In this document: piece by piece, positions 1 through 11,838 of the stretch
Layout: each line of letters begins with the position of its first letter
How positions within the stretch are numbered: the stretch's first letter is position 1
NCBI GenBank assembly: GCA_039720395.1
Contig: CM077833.1
Coordinates: forward strand, 5,409,036 to 5,473,035
DNA from: Liquidambar formosana
Taxonomy: Eukaryota > Streptophyta > Magnoliopsida > Saxifragales > Altingiaceae
Reading direction: 5' to 3'
DNA length: 64,000 nucleotides
The notes under the pieces: model-generated
Database searches by the model: none
Seen by the model: only the letters and a program-made list of their open reading frames with translations
What the model was told of the DNA's origin: nothing
Translations under genes and position numbers: made by a program

Positions 1-120
1 TACATATTCCCATCCCCCCCTTTTTTTTTTTCTTTTTTAGGAATGGGGAATCAAGTCCTCATAGTTTAAATGCCTTAACTTTTGCCTTGGCCGCCTTTAT
101 GGGTTTTAAACCTAACAGCC
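1..120 (-). other. 3' noncoding region of the Tat element
   Basis: No coding sequence. It follows the integrase stop at 121-123 (minus strand). It contains a pyrimidine tract (17-40, purine-rich on the element's sense strand) and a copy of a noncoding box (about 73-118) found again at 51194, 62031, 62084 and 63017 in the 3' noncoding DNA of other Tat elements. Confidence 0.75.
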
Positions 121-523
121 TTATACATAATACTTCTTCAATTGATCCAAGTTGGTAGGACGAGAGAACTCAATCCCATCCAAATCCATGAGTCAAACAG
201 CCCCTGCCGGCAATATCTCCTTAATAATGTACAGGCCACCCCAACTTGGCTTGAACTTCCTTCGTGGATTGAAAATTAGAGTTCTAATCTCTTTCAACAC
301 CAAATCCCTTTTCTTTAAATCTCAGTCTTTGACATACTTATTGAATGCCCTTGCGATGCTTCGTTGATATCCCTGCACATGGTACAAGACCCTTAATTGC
401 CTTTCGTTTAGTAATGCCAACTCATCATAACGGTTTTTAACCCAGTCCACTTCTGCTATCGGACTCTCTATGGCAATTCGTAGTGACGGTACCTCTAACT
501 CGACAAGTAAGACAGCCTCCATC
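121..523 (-). pseudogene. integrase C-terminal part (Tat element), separated by insertion
   Basis: This is the integrase segment downstream of the catalytic core. It includes the stretch ending in YHVQGYQRSIARAF and then, after an in-frame stop near 322, the conserved Tat tail with DLKKRDLVL-like and KFKPSWGG-like segments, finishing with LKKYYV and a stop at 121-123. It is separated from the core by the nested solo LTR at 529-4385. Taking out that LTR and one copy of its 5-bp duplication leaves the frame continuous from the core. At least two internal stops make it non-functional. Confidence 0.88.
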
Positions 524-640
524 CTATATGTTAGGATTATGCCCTAGAGCCAATCATAGAGATGATTGTTTAGGGATAAGGAACAATCATTTGATTTCAT
601 TTATATATGTCACATTTATTATTGATTTAATAAAAGGGAT

Positions 641-1637
641 TATTCTATTATGTTTATATGCATCATTTATATTTACATAATATGTCCATGGAGTTAGAGT
701 TGAGAATATGAAATTAAAAAAGGGTTGTAAATTTTAAACTGTAAATATATCTCTGTACTAAACTCCTAAATCATTCCTAATTGAAGGTTCACTATGATGG
801 ACAATAATGAACCATAGGACTAGCACTTGTTAGGTTAACTCTATAGGAGGATAGCTAGTGTCAAGCTATTTGTGTGGAGACACTACAACCAACAAGTGGG
901 TGCCTATTATAAGAATAGGTACACTAAATGTGACCAAAGATATGAGATAAACTGAATGAAGTTTTAACCTGCCTGTCAATCAGTTTCTCATTGTTATAGT
1001 GGTACAAGTAATCCTTAGACCTGAGACACCATGGTTGTCTTATGCATATAGCTTTAGAAGTTTGATAACACTAAGTGCAAATCCTATTTAGGGGTCAGTA
1101 AGGGTATTCATTGGCCCTATTGCTATGTGTGTGAAGGCTTATTCTATTATGTTTATATGCATCATTTATATTTACATAATATGTCCATGGAGTTAGAAGT
1201 TGAGAATATGAAATTACAAAGGGTTGTAATTTTGAGACTGTAAATATATCTCTGTACTAAACTCCTAAATCATTCCTAATTGAAGGTTCACTATGATGGA
1301 CAATAATGAACCATAGGACTAGCAGTTGTTAGGTTGACTCTATAGGAGGATAGCTAGTCTCAAGCTATTTGTGTGGAGACACTACAACCAACAAGTGGGT
1401 GCCTATTATAAGAATAGGTACACTGAATGTGACCAAAGATATGAGATAAACTGAATGGAGTTTTAACCTGTCTGTCAATCAATTTCTTATTGTTATAGTG
1501 GTACAAGTAATCCTTAGACCTAAGACACCATGGTTGTCTTATGCATGTAACTTTAGAAGTTTGATAACACTAAGTGCAGATCCTATTTAGGGGTCAGTAA
1601 GGGTGTTCATTGGCCCTACTGCTATGTGTGTGAAGGC
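641..1637. repeat. 499-bp tandem duplication inside the outer solo LTR
   Basis: 641-1139 is repeated at 1140-1637 with only scattered differences; both copies start with the ATTCTATTATGTTTATATGC block and end with the GCTATGTGTGTGAAGGC block. The two related LTRs (2536-4188 and 24863-26505) have one copy only, so the duplication is private to this LTR. Confidence 0.85.
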
Positions 1638-2386
1638 ATGTGAGTGATCAACAGTGAACCCATCACTCTCAGGAAAAAGGGAATGAATGTCTCATATAAC
1701 ATTCATTGAATATAACTCATTAAATCCATGGGCCTATGGTAGAATGAATATGGAAAGGAGTTTCCATAAGTTCATCATTGTGTTGATATTAATGAATGAG
1801 TATAAAGTAATTGAACTAGGGACTTGACAGACTTCCATGTCCTATTAGTTCAATTGGAGACATTGTGTTGATGGAAGGATGTAATTGTAACCTGTAAACT
1901 ATAACAGAAGGGTTCTTTGCAAATGACTATTCACCTCATTAAGGACTACACCATAAGCCATATGCTAGGTGTTACTCATGGTTAGTAAAAGCCCTAATTG
2001 ATATAAATGAGTTATTATCAATTAGGGAATTGGAAGGAGTTCCAATTAGACCCTCTAATGGAAAGAGTTCCACTGTGCACAACATGTGCTATACCTACTA
2101 CTTGATGATGTGAACCCAATGGGTCACACACTGATCATGCTAAGAGAACTTGAAAGTCTATAAGAGAAAGGGTATAAGTGAATAAAAGAATTGTTCTTGA
2201 GGAGCTAGTTTGTATTTGATATAAACTAAAGGGGTTATTGTGTAATTAGGAGTAATTACACAAAACCCTTTAGGGTTTGGAACCCCTCTAGGGCTGGCCC
2301 TATTGGTGGCTTTAAATAGCCTGGTTATGATGTGATGACATCATCACATTCACAATCCCCAAGGGCTGGCCAAAATTTGCTTGGAG

Positions 2387-2387
2387 G

Positions 2388-2414
<27 letters not shown>
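2387..2414. repeat. (TC)n microsatellite
   Basis: An almost pure TC run inside the outer solo LTR. The inner inverted copy has the matching GA-rich stretch near 2818-2840. Confidence 0.9.
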
Positions 2415-2420
<6 letters not shown>

Positions 2421-2535
2421 ACCTCTAGCAACAATAAGGAAGAAGAAGGAAAGGACTTTAAGCTCAAGCTAGGTATGGATATCGTTAAAGGCAGTACACT
2501 TGGATTGCTCATTCATTGCTGCTCGGAGTTCAAGC

Positions 2536-4188
2536 TGTTGGGAATCATACAAGAGGAAAAATAGAAGTGCGGAATATAAAAATTTTTCCTTTGATCCCCA
2601 AACCCATGAATCTAACTATGCATAACACAAAATCAAACCCTAACTACGAAGAGGGTTAGAACACTTATAGAATTTTTGTCTTCTCCTTTTTGCTCCAAAC
2701 TTTGATTCCGGACAGCAATGAATGAGTAGCCCAAGTGTGTTGCCTCCAACAGTATCCACACCTAGCTAGAACTTCAAGTCCTTTCCACCTTTTCCTTGTT
2801 GTTGCTAGTATAAGAGAAGAGAGGAGAGAGAGAGAGGGAGGCTAGAAATTCTGGCCAGCCCTTAGGGAGTTCAACTTATTATGATGTCACACATCAAAGT
2901 GTGACTTATATAGTCCACACTTAAGGGGGCTGGCCCTAGGGGGAAACCCTATTAGGGTTTTATGCAATTTCTCTAAATTGCACAATAACCCCTATAAATT
3001 ATATCAAATATAAATAGGCTTCAAAGAACTATTCTTTATGCACTCATACCCTTTCTCTCATAGACTTTAAAGCTCATCTTGCATGATCAGTGTGTGGCCC
3101 ATTGGGTTCACATCATCAAGTAGTAGGAATAGCACGAGGTGTGCACAATGGAACTCTTTCCATTTAGGGTCTAATTGGAACTCCTTCCAATTCCCTAATT
3201 GATTATAACTCACTTATATCAATTAGGGCTTCTACTAACCATGAATAACACCTAGCATATGGTTCATGGTGTTGTCCTTAATGAAGTGAATAAGATCTAA
3301 CATAGAACCCTTCTGTTATAGTTTATAGGTTACAATTACATTCTTTTATTTACACAATGTCTCTAATTGAACTAATAGGACATGGAAGTCTGTCAAGTCC
3401 CTAGTTCAATTACTTTATACTCATTCATAAATATCAACTCAGTTATGAACTTATGGAAACTCCTTTCCATATTCACACTGCCATGGTCATGGACTGAATG
3501 AGTTATATTATGAATGCTATATGAGACATTCTCTTTCTTTTTCCTGAGAGTAATGGATTCCTTATTGATCACTCATATACCTTCATACACATAGCAATAG
3601 GGCCAATGAACACCTTTACAGACCCTTAAATAGGATCTGCACTTAGTGTTATCAAACTTCTAAAGCTACATGCATAAGGTATCTATGGTGTCTCAGGTCT
3701 AAGGATTACTTGTACCACTATAACATTGAGAAACTGATTGACATGCAGGTTAAAACTCCATTAAGTTTATCTCAAATCTTTGGTCACATTCAGTGTACCT
3801 ATTCTATTAATAGGCACCCACCTGTTAGTTGTAGTGTCTCCACATAAATAGCTTGAGACCAACTATCCTCCTATAGAGTCAACTTAACAAGTGCTAGTCC
3901 TATGGTTCATTACTGTCTATTATAGTGAACCTTCAACTAGGAATGATTTAGGAGTTTAGTACAGAGATATATTTACAGTCTCATAATTACAACTCTTTGT
4001 AATTCAATATTCTCAACTATAATTCCTTGGACATATTATGTAAATATAAATGATGCATACAAACATAATAGAATAAGCCATTTTATTAATTCAATAATAA
4101 ATGTGACATACATAAATGAAATCAAATGATTGTTCCTTTATCCCAAAACAATCATCTCTATGATTGGCTCTAGGGCATAACTATAACA
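2536..4188 (-). mobile_element. Copia-type solo LTR (inner, inverted)
   Basis: Plus-strand ends are TGTTGGGAATC and CTATAACA. The perfect 5-bp duplication CAAGC flanks it (2531-2535 and 4189-4193). Its reverse complement aligns along its whole length with the outer LTR, so this is a 1653-bp solo LTR of the same family inserted in the opposite orientation. The pair therefore forms a long inverted repeat. Confidence 0.9.
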
Positions 4189-4385
4189 CAAGCTTGGAGC
4201 AAAAAGGAGAACACAAAGCTTGGAGCATAAAGGAAAAGACTTTATCTACTGTAAGTTATCCTAACTCTCTTTGTAGTTAGGGTTTCTGTTTTGTGTTATG
4301 CGTAATTGGATTAATGGGATTGGGAATTGTAGGAAAATTTTAATTCCGCCTTTGTATGTTTTCTTCTCTAGTTCGATTCCCAACA

Positions 4386-5335
4386 CCATATGCCAAAGAA
4401 TAGGTGGTAGCCCTTGTTGACGATCTTACAGACGTCCTATAGCCCCATAAGGCCAAAGGCAGCTTCTCATGCCAATCCGTATAAGTGTCCACTATTTTCT
4501 GTAGTATCTTCTTGACATTCTTGTTGGCGGCCTCCACTGCCCTATTAGTTTGCGGACGGTAAGGGGATGAAAGGTGGTGCACTATTTTGTACTTCTGTAA
4601 AAGCTCCTTGGTTTCTTTATGAAAATGCTGATCATTATCTGAGATAACCTTATGTGGTACCCCATATCTATAGATAATATTGAGCTGTATGAATTGCACT
4701 ACCTTCTTAGCATTCAGTGTCTTGAAAGAAGTTGCTTCCACCCACTCAGTGAAGTAATCGATGGCTATCAAGATATATTCATGCCCATTAGATGCTTTTG
4801 GCTTAATCTATCCAATTATATCTATCCCCCACACTGCAAATGACCATGGTGATGACATACTTGTTAAAGGTATAGAGGGCAAGTGTTGTCCATTAGCAAA
4901 GACTTGACACTTATGACACTTCTTGACATGTGCATGTCAATCTCTCTCCATTGTGGACCAGTAATAACCTAACCTCATGATTTTCTTAGCCAACATATAC
5001 CCGTTCATGTGCGGTGTTCCAACTCCTTCATAAATTTCACTAACTAGACGTTCAGCTTTTTCCTCGGTAACACACAAAAGATGGATCCCATCATATGACT
5101 TTCGGTACAGCTTTCCCCCATATAGAACATAGTGGCTTTCCAACCTCCTCAATGTCTTCTTATCAATACGGGATGCTCCTTTAGGATACTCCCTTTCCTT
5201 AATAAACTTCATTATGTCATAATACCAAGGACGGCCATCTTTCACCTCTCCTTCTCGAATAGAGCAACAATACACAGGTCTTTCTCTACATTCTATCACC
5301 AGTGGTTTTACATTCCCTCCTTCCGGTATCTCCAC
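4386..5335 (-). pseudogene. integrase N-terminal and catalytic core (Tat element)
   Basis: 5335-4937 carries the zinc-binding half (segments HYVLYGGKLYRKS, EGVGTPHMNGYMLAKKI) leading to the HHCC region. 4771-4386 carries the core: first Asp in IAIDYFTEWVEA, second Asp in VISDNDQHF (the usual Gly is replaced by Asp), Glu in NRAVEAANKNVKKI. The frame breaks between the two halves and then runs into the nested LTR after YSLAYG. The function was cDNA insertion. It is broken by the insertion and by stops. Confidence 0.88.
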
Positions 5336-6148
5336 TATTGAAGCTCAAGGCTTCTAAGTAGGCATGATACGGCAGCAACTTCTCATCTCGAGTCTTTCAC
5401 TCCCCTTTTATCTAGCAAATAATTATTGCTGAGTCCCTAAAAACCTCTAACTCCTTAATCCCCAATTCTAGTGTAGCTTCCAAGGCAAGGATGCAGGCTT
5501 CATACTAGGCAATATTGTTGGTTGATTTAAACCCTAACTTAACAGCCAACGGTGTGAATGCCTCCTCAGGTGAGACCAGTAACATTCCTATCCCGTACCT
5601 TCTTTTGTTCGCAGCTCCATCAAAGTATACTTTCCAAACCTTCTTTCCAATTTCCAAGACATCCTCATCAGGGAACTGATCATTGAATTGAACGGATGAT
5701 GCTACGGGGTAGCTAGCTAAGTAATCTGTGATGATATTTCCCTTAATAGACCTCTGTGTTACATACTTTATGTCAAATTCATAGAGAAGAATCGACCATC
5801 GAGCAGTTCTGTAGGATAAAACCGGCCTTTCTATTAAGTACTTCAGCGGATCTATACAGCTTATCAAGAAAACCTCCTAAGACATTATATAGTGACGAGT
5901 TTCTGAGTTGCCCATACCAATGCCACACAAGCCTTCTCTATGGCGTTGTACTTCACCTCGTAGTCTGTCATTTTTTTATTTAAGTAATAGATGGCATTTT
6001 CTTTCTTCGACCCCTCAAGGTACTGAGCTAACATAGCTTGCATCGCAGTTTCAGTGACCGTCAGGTATAACAATAACGGCTCTCTTTGTCACGGAGGAAC
6101 CAGAATTGGTGGATTGCTCAAATACCTTTTAATAGCCTCAAAAGCTTC
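5336..6148 (-). pseudogene. RNase H and second (archaeal-type) RNase H of the Tat element
   Basis: 6073-5885 has the usual Ty3 RNase H segments YLTVTETAMQAMLAQYLEGS and EKACVALVWATQKL. 5867-5505 continues with the ARWSILLYEFDIKY block and then a second RNase H starting KVYFDGAANKRRYGIG, where the DG is the expected first catalytic position. A second RNase H between the first one and integrase is the hallmark of the Tat lineage. It is interrupted by a stop near 5505 where the family has Glu (next to YEAC) and by breaks around 5870-5885 and 6073-6148. Confidence 0.85.
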
Positions 6149-7307
6149 TTAACATTCTTCATTCCATACCTTCAACACACCATTCTTAAGCAACTTGAAA
6201 ATCGGTTCGCACACCATAGTTAAGTTAGCAATAAACCTGCTTATGTATTGAATTCTTCCCAGAAATCCCCGAATTTGCTTCTCTATATTCGGCGACTCCA
6301 TCTCCACAATGGCTTTGATTTTCCCTAGGTCAACCTCAATTCCTCTCTGGGTAATCATAAACCCTAATAACTTGCCTGCAGTAACACTAAAGGCGCATTT
6401 CTGAGGATTCAACTGGAGGGTATACTTCTCGCCCGTTCTAGGAACTTTTCTAGTGCCATAAAATGTCCTTCCTGATCCACAGACTTCATTATCATGTCGT
6501 CTACATATACCTCCACCTCCTTATGGATCATATCATGCAACAAGATTGTAGCAGCTCTCTGGTAAGTAGCCCCAGCATTTCTCAAACCAAAGGACATTAC
6601 TTTATAACAGTATGTTCCCCACTGTGTGATAAAGGCTATTTTCTCCATATCCTGCGGTGCCATTTTTATTTGATTATACCCGAAAAACCCATCTAAAAAA
6701 GAGATAAGCGCATGTCCCACAGTACTGTCTACCAACACATTGATATGAGGCAAAAGAAAATCATCCTTAGCGCTCGCTGCATTGAGGTCTCGAAATCCAC
6801 TCACATCCTCACCTTTCCATCCTTTTTAGGTACAAGCACTATATTAGATAACCATTTGGGATACTCTACAACCTGTAGAAATCCTGTGTTGAGTTGCTTA
6901 GTTACTTCCTCCTTTACCTTCAATGCCCATTCAGGTTTTAATCTTCTCAATTTTTGCTTTACCGGCTTTTTAAGGGGATTAGTGGGGATATAGTGCTGCA
7001 CAATATCTGAGTCTATGTCGGGCATATCTTCATAAGACCATGCAAAGGCCGTTATGTTGGCCTTTAAGAGGGTTATCAACTTTTCTTTTTCAAGTGGCAA
7101 GAGGGTTATCCCAATTTCAATTATCTTTGGCAATTCATCTGTCCTTAGATTGATTGATTCCAATTCATCCATGTTAGGTTCAATGAAACCCCTTTTTCTT
7201 TGCTCAACGAGCTCCGGGGGGATATCGTTCCTAGGATCTATATCCATGCCATAGATATCCATAGAAGAAAGAAAAGAAACATTACAAACAATATATAAAA
7301 GAAGCAC
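6149..7307 (-). pseudogene. reverse transcriptase of the Tat element
   Basis: 7307-6801 holds the N-terminal RT region (FAWSYEDMPDID, then YPKWLSNIVLVPKKDGK). 6804-6409 holds the fingers and palm with FLDGFFGYNQIKM and the catalytic YVDDMIMKS. 6412-6149 holds the thumb (LNPQKCAF, GKLLGFMITQRGIE, IRGFLGRIQYISRFI). Three breaks are visible: a stop right after KVRM at about 6801, a one-base deletion just after it, and another one-base deletion near 6412. Domain order and motifs are unambiguous. It is not functional as it stands. Confidence 0.93.
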
Positions 7308-8495
7308 ACTTCATTAAAGGAACTAATAAAATGACACAAACTTGAAGAAATAAAAAAAGAAACAAAAGATCTATGCTACAACTAATGAAACGACTCCTAG
7401 GATAGGCGGACACATTTTATTGAAAACAGGAAAGACTCTAACTAAGGAACATACAAGCTACTATCAGGTAGGTGATGATCCTCTTCCTCTTGGATCTCCG
7501 CAATGACACCACTTTCTAGGTACCAATTGAGAAGAGGCATAGTTGTATGGTGAACTAACGAATCTTAGCAATCTTCTACCGCTGACTCTCCCAAAATAAG
7601 AACCATATCTTGGAACATGGTGACCGTAGCTTTTGAATCCATGTGCTCTACCTAGTCTTCTTCTTTATTACTTCTATCTGAATTCTCATCACTTATAGAG
7701 TTGTACCAACTTGTCAAGCTTTGAGGATTCGGCCCTTCTGTAAAGTACTTATCACAAAAATCTTTATTTGCCAAGGCTGGGTCTAAATTCAGGTAGAAAG
7801 TATACGGGTTATATTGCCTTATAGGTGGTTCATCTTTTTCCAATTCTTGCCTATATTCAAACCCCAAAGTGAGAACCATGTCTTGAAACATAGTGACCAT
7901 GGTCGTGGAATCTATATGTTCTGCCTAGTTTCTCTTCTTTCTTTTCCCAATAGCTATCATTGATGGCTTCATCATCCACTATTTAAACGGTGATTGGATA
8001 CCATTCAGTGAAGAAAATTTCAAACCCTGGGACTCTGGTCTTCTTTGTTGGATTAAACATTAGCTCTTGGAATCCACAGTACAAGAAGTCATCCCCTTTC
8101 TTTATAAAGTAGCCATTCAAAGTTGGTCTATATGGTAAGATCTTGATATTTGGCATCCTTCTTTCTGTTTTGGCCTTTTCTTTCTCCTTATTCCTCCTCA
8201 TCATTTCCGCATAATCATTTTTAGTGGGCTTATATCCTGGCCCAAAAGTATAAGAAACAACATGGTTTTGGATGGATCGGGGAATTCCTTGTTTGCAATG
8301 CCCTAGTCCCATACTAGGAAAGAAATTTATTCTCCGCATTATGTCTCCGATATGTAGATTGCCATGGGGACAATAGTCAAGGGGTATCAACTCTCCTTTT
8401 TCCAACTCTTTTTCTATGCATTGCATATATTCAAACCCAGACAAGGGTATTTCAACTGATTCTGGTTTTATCTCACACACAGGTACTCCTGCCAT
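7308..8495 (-). pseudogene. protease-RT spacer with G-patch-like motif (Tat element)
   Basis: 8495-7983 is open for 170 codons and contains RRINFFPSMGLGHCKQGIP, which resembles the G-patch-like segment that follows the protease in many plant Ty3 polyproteins. 7900-7652 is a second open stretch rich in Asp/Glu at its end. A short duplication is visible: the block around 7590-7660 resembles that around 7870-7940 (both encode a MVTMFQDMV-like stretch). 7308-7651 contains no clear coding motif. Function beyond the polyprotein linker is unknown. Confidence 0.6.
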
Positions 8496-8513
8496 TTTCA
8501 GGTCATAGTCCCC

Positions 8514-9158
8514 TTAAAGCGTAACAATAGCACATTCACAAGAGAACTTTACCTTTTGATGCAATGACGATGGTACAGCCCTAGCAGGATGAATCCAAGG
8601 CCTTCCCAACAACAAATTAAAGCATGATGGCACGTCCAACACCTGAAATTCTACCATGAACTCCATGGGTCCCATGATTAGAGGCAGAGTAACCACCCCA
8701 ATTATTTCTCTGCGGTTATTATCATATGCCCTCATTGTCTGCCCAGATGGTGTAAAATTAGTGGGCCCTAAATCCAAAATAGTCGTAATTCTCAACAGGC
8801 ATACATTCAGTGCCGAACCATTATCAATTAAGATCGTGGGAACCCTTTTCCCTATGGTGTCAACTGTTATGTGTAGAGCTTGAGAGTGGCTTAGCCCACT
8901 TTTAGGTAGATCAGCTTCTATGAATACGATAGTGGAATTCTTCGGAGTAGGGTTTACTAGATTCACTAATCCTTTTAGAGACATATCAACTGGAACTTGT
9001 ATATGGTTTAACAATTTCAACACTGTCTGTCTGTGTTTATGAGAGGCCATAAGCAAGCACCAGATAGTGATTTTAGCATTGGTCTTCTTCAGCAGTTTAA
9101 GTACCTTATCCTCTTCTTCTTGCACATCGAGGCACCTATGAACTTCTAACTCACCCAA
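8514..9158 (-). pseudogene. aspartic protease domain of the Tat element
   Basis: The active-site segment is PTILIDNGSALNVC, with Asp-Asn-Gly in place of the commoner Asp-Thr/Ser-Gly; I believe this variant is usual in this lineage. The C-terminal NLLLGRPWIHPARAVPSSL and LHQKVKF blocks are typical. This unit is open for 214 codons, so it is the best preserved part of the polyprotein. It would have processed Gag-Pol. Confidence 0.88.
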
Positions 9159-9172
9159 TAGATTATCAGATT

Positions 9173-11107
9173 CTAAATGCGGAGGTTTGAAATGACAGCC
9201 CCCCTTGTCATGTGGTCTATTTCCTCATCGCTAGCCCACATGTCATCAATCTCATTTGTGTCACCTATTAGGTCATCCCATTCAATCATGTCAATATCCT
9301 TCATCTGGACTTCTTTAGGTATATCATCCCAACCTCTAGGGACTATAGGCTTACTTGACAACGGATCTGGATAAAGCATATAGTAATTAAATTTCCCTAA
9401 AGGTTCTCCCAATAACCCCACTCGAGGGTCTCCTGCTTTATACTTCTTTTTTAGCTGTTGCTGGATGGACTTTTTTGGCAATAGTAGGATCTTTTGGTCA
9501 ATGAGGTCTTAGTCGACCTTTTTCAACATAGCAAAGTCCTCGGTATCATGGTTGGGTATACGGTGGTACTGGCAATATTGGTGGGGTGTTTGGGGTCTTA
9601 GTTTTGGGGAGTGGGGTATGATGAGGCCCTTCTCTCGGCATTGGTAGAAAGCTTAGGTCAGGGGCATGGGTAACGGGGTGTATTGTCTTATGGGTAGGCG
9701 AGGTCGGGACGGGTTGGCTTCAATGGCATTTATGGAATTGGGTAAATTATGAGAAGGGAGGGGATTTTGGGTGATATTTGGGCGATTTGGAGGAGTCGGT
9801 GGTGAAATGATTTGTTTGTCAAGTAAATCTTGGATCTCATGCCTAAAGCAATAGCAACGGTTGGTTAAGTGGCATTTAGTTTGGTGAAACTTGCAATATT
9901 CATTTTCATTGTAGTTCCTGGGCAAAGGGTTTGGTGGTGGTCTTGGGTCGAGAGGTTTCAAAAGGCCTCAGTTCTTTAGATTTTCAAGCACTTTTTCAAG
10001 TGGCATGTGCAACTCGGTGAATTAGCGAGGTGGGTTGGCATCATTTAGGGAGATAGGTTGAGTGGGTTGGTTTATAGCATTGACCTCAGTATTGTTTTTC
10101 CCAGCAAAGTTTGGCATATGATTCCTTTGGACCTCCTCTGTCTTAATTAACCCATCGGCAATAGCATCCTTGAATTGTGTACTCGCCCCAATAAGAGCCT
10201 TGAAGTTGGGGAAATAGTGAGCAAAGAGGTGTTTGTGATACACTAGTAATAGGTTCTTAACCACCAACTAAATCTGATCTTCCTCATTTGGTCTATCTAC
10301 TATCCTTGAGGCCTTTTGCCTCCACCTTGTGATGAAAACAGAGAAAGTCTCATTAGCCCTTTGTTTCGTGGTCTCTAGGTCCTTTTGTGTGACATCCACC
10401 TTGGTGTTGTACTTGTAATGCTCCTTGAACTCATTACATATGTCCTCCTAAGTCCGGCTTTTATTTTCATCCAACGCTAGGAGCCACTTTAAGGTGGAAG
10501 TGGCTAGGGTTTTATGGAACATTTGAGCCAAGAGTTCATCAATCGCTCCTCGAAGGTGCATAGCTCGCATATACATCTTCAAATGTGTCTTAGGGCAGCC
10601 CGTCCCATCAAATTTTTCTAATTTCGACATCTTGAATTGTAAGGGAATGCGAGCTTGAGGAAACAAAGATAAGGTACGTACATCCACCATGTCATCTGCC
10701 CTACGAATTCCCTTTATAGTTCTTTCTAAGGCTTCTACCTTGTTAGCCAACACAGAATCTATACCAGGAGTCTTTCCCTTACCTCCCACTTCTAGATTAA
10801 CAACTTCAGGTGGTTCATTTCCCTTAGGCTTAGGCCCCCCTCCTCCATTGGCCTTAGTGCTTTCTTCTGACTGAGTCCCATCTTCGATGTTATCCCCTGG
10901 GTGAGCCCCTGAGGTATGACCATTGTTTTGTTTGAGTCCCGACATTTTCTGTTGGATATCCTTAGCCATTTTCAATGGCTTTTCGAATACATCGGTGGTG
11001 TAGTCAAGCTTAGTCATGATAGCCTTCAAACAAGCTTCAACATCAAAATCCCCTTCACTAGCTCCTTCATCGGCTATGTCTGATTGGTTGGTAGAATCAA
11101 TACTCAC
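9173..11107 (-). pseudogene. gag of the Tat element, with internal stops
   Basis: The frame starts at 11107 with an acidic N-terminus, then a PQARIPLQFKMSKLEKFDGT block that opens the Ty3 Gag capsid core, and NFKALIGASTQFKDAI (about 10180-10200). The nucleocapsid side has a Cys-X2-His-X4-His-X4-Cys knuckle in YCKFHQTKCHLTNRC (about 9890-9905) and a second, weaker knuckle (CQYHRIPNHDTEDF) near 9560. Stops occur near 10446, 10268, 10022 and 9970 in the otherwise continuous frame. The linker to the protease is 9481-9173. Confidence 0.86.
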
Positions 11108-11816
11108 TAAGTGCCCTTGCTGGTCGCGGATCCAAGCCAGTACGTTCTCTCACTCCTCTATGAAAGGTAACAATCAGTCTCTCAACCTTAGGGTATGTCC
11201 TAAGCTTCCATACTTGTCTTAATGACTTTACACCATACATACTTAATTAGTCCCTTTCAATCCATTCACCTTTGCAAGGGTCATGGGTGAGAAAGGTATA
11301 TATAAAGGACATAGGGTGTAAGAACTCTCTATTAAGTTTCCATTAAGCACATCACAAACACTGTCATGATATCATTACAAACAAGTGTGGGTACATAAGG
11401 GTGAACCAATAGTGCCCTACAAGGCTATCTACATGGACTAATGATAAGGGTAGGCTGGGGTCCTTCACTTGCTTGAACTAATCTTTATACCTAACCACAT
11501 GTGGCATCAGGAATGCCGTATGGGTCCAACAGTACGTGATTAGCTCATTTAATATACCAAAGGGCAAACCCAAGGGTACTTGGCAAGAGAGGTTGATAGC
11601 TTTCACCCCAACACATGGAATTAGGAAAACCAAGGTTGAGGCTAGGCCCATCAGTGGCAAGGATACATCGAGGGACATCGATCCTATTATGTAAGAAGTT
11701 GCGCACACAATGCAATAAATGAAAGCACACAATCAAGCGGATGTAATGTGATTGATTTTAATTAACATAAGAAATTGATTTAGCCCAATCAAACTTTAAA
11801 GAGTCTAGCCAACTAA
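11108..11816 (-). other. leader between primer site and gag
   Basis: Noncoding 5' untranslated region of the Tat element. I see no additional upstream open reading frame of the kind described for Ogre elements. Confidence 0.6.
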
Positions 11817-11835
11817 TTCCCCAGTGGAGTCACCA
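11817..11835 (-). other. primer-binding site, tRNA-Arg type
   Basis: Minus strand reads TGGTGACTCCACTGGGGAA, complementary to the 3' end of plant tRNA-Arg (ending ...CCCAGCGGAGTCGCCA) except for two positions. Both differences are C-to-T type changes at CpG. It sits 3 nt from the LTR end, as expected. tRNA-Arg priming is characteristic of Ogre/Tat elements. Confidence 0.85.
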
Positions 11836-11838
11836 AGC

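Larger units (their letters stand above)
529..4385 (+). mobile_element. Copia-type solo LTR (outer), with a second solo LTR nested inside
   Basis: It begins TGTTAGGATTATGCCC and ends TTCGATTCCCAACA, with 5-bp flanks CTATA (524-528) and CCATA (4386-4390) that match at four of five bases. No internal retroelement sequence is present, so it reads as a solo LTR. The AATTCCGC block shortly before the CCAACA end is typical of Copia LTR 3' ends, which sets the sense as plus. Without the nested copy it is about 2.2 kb, longer than its relatives because of a 499-bp internal tandem duplication. It interrupts the Tat integrase. Confidence 0.85.
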
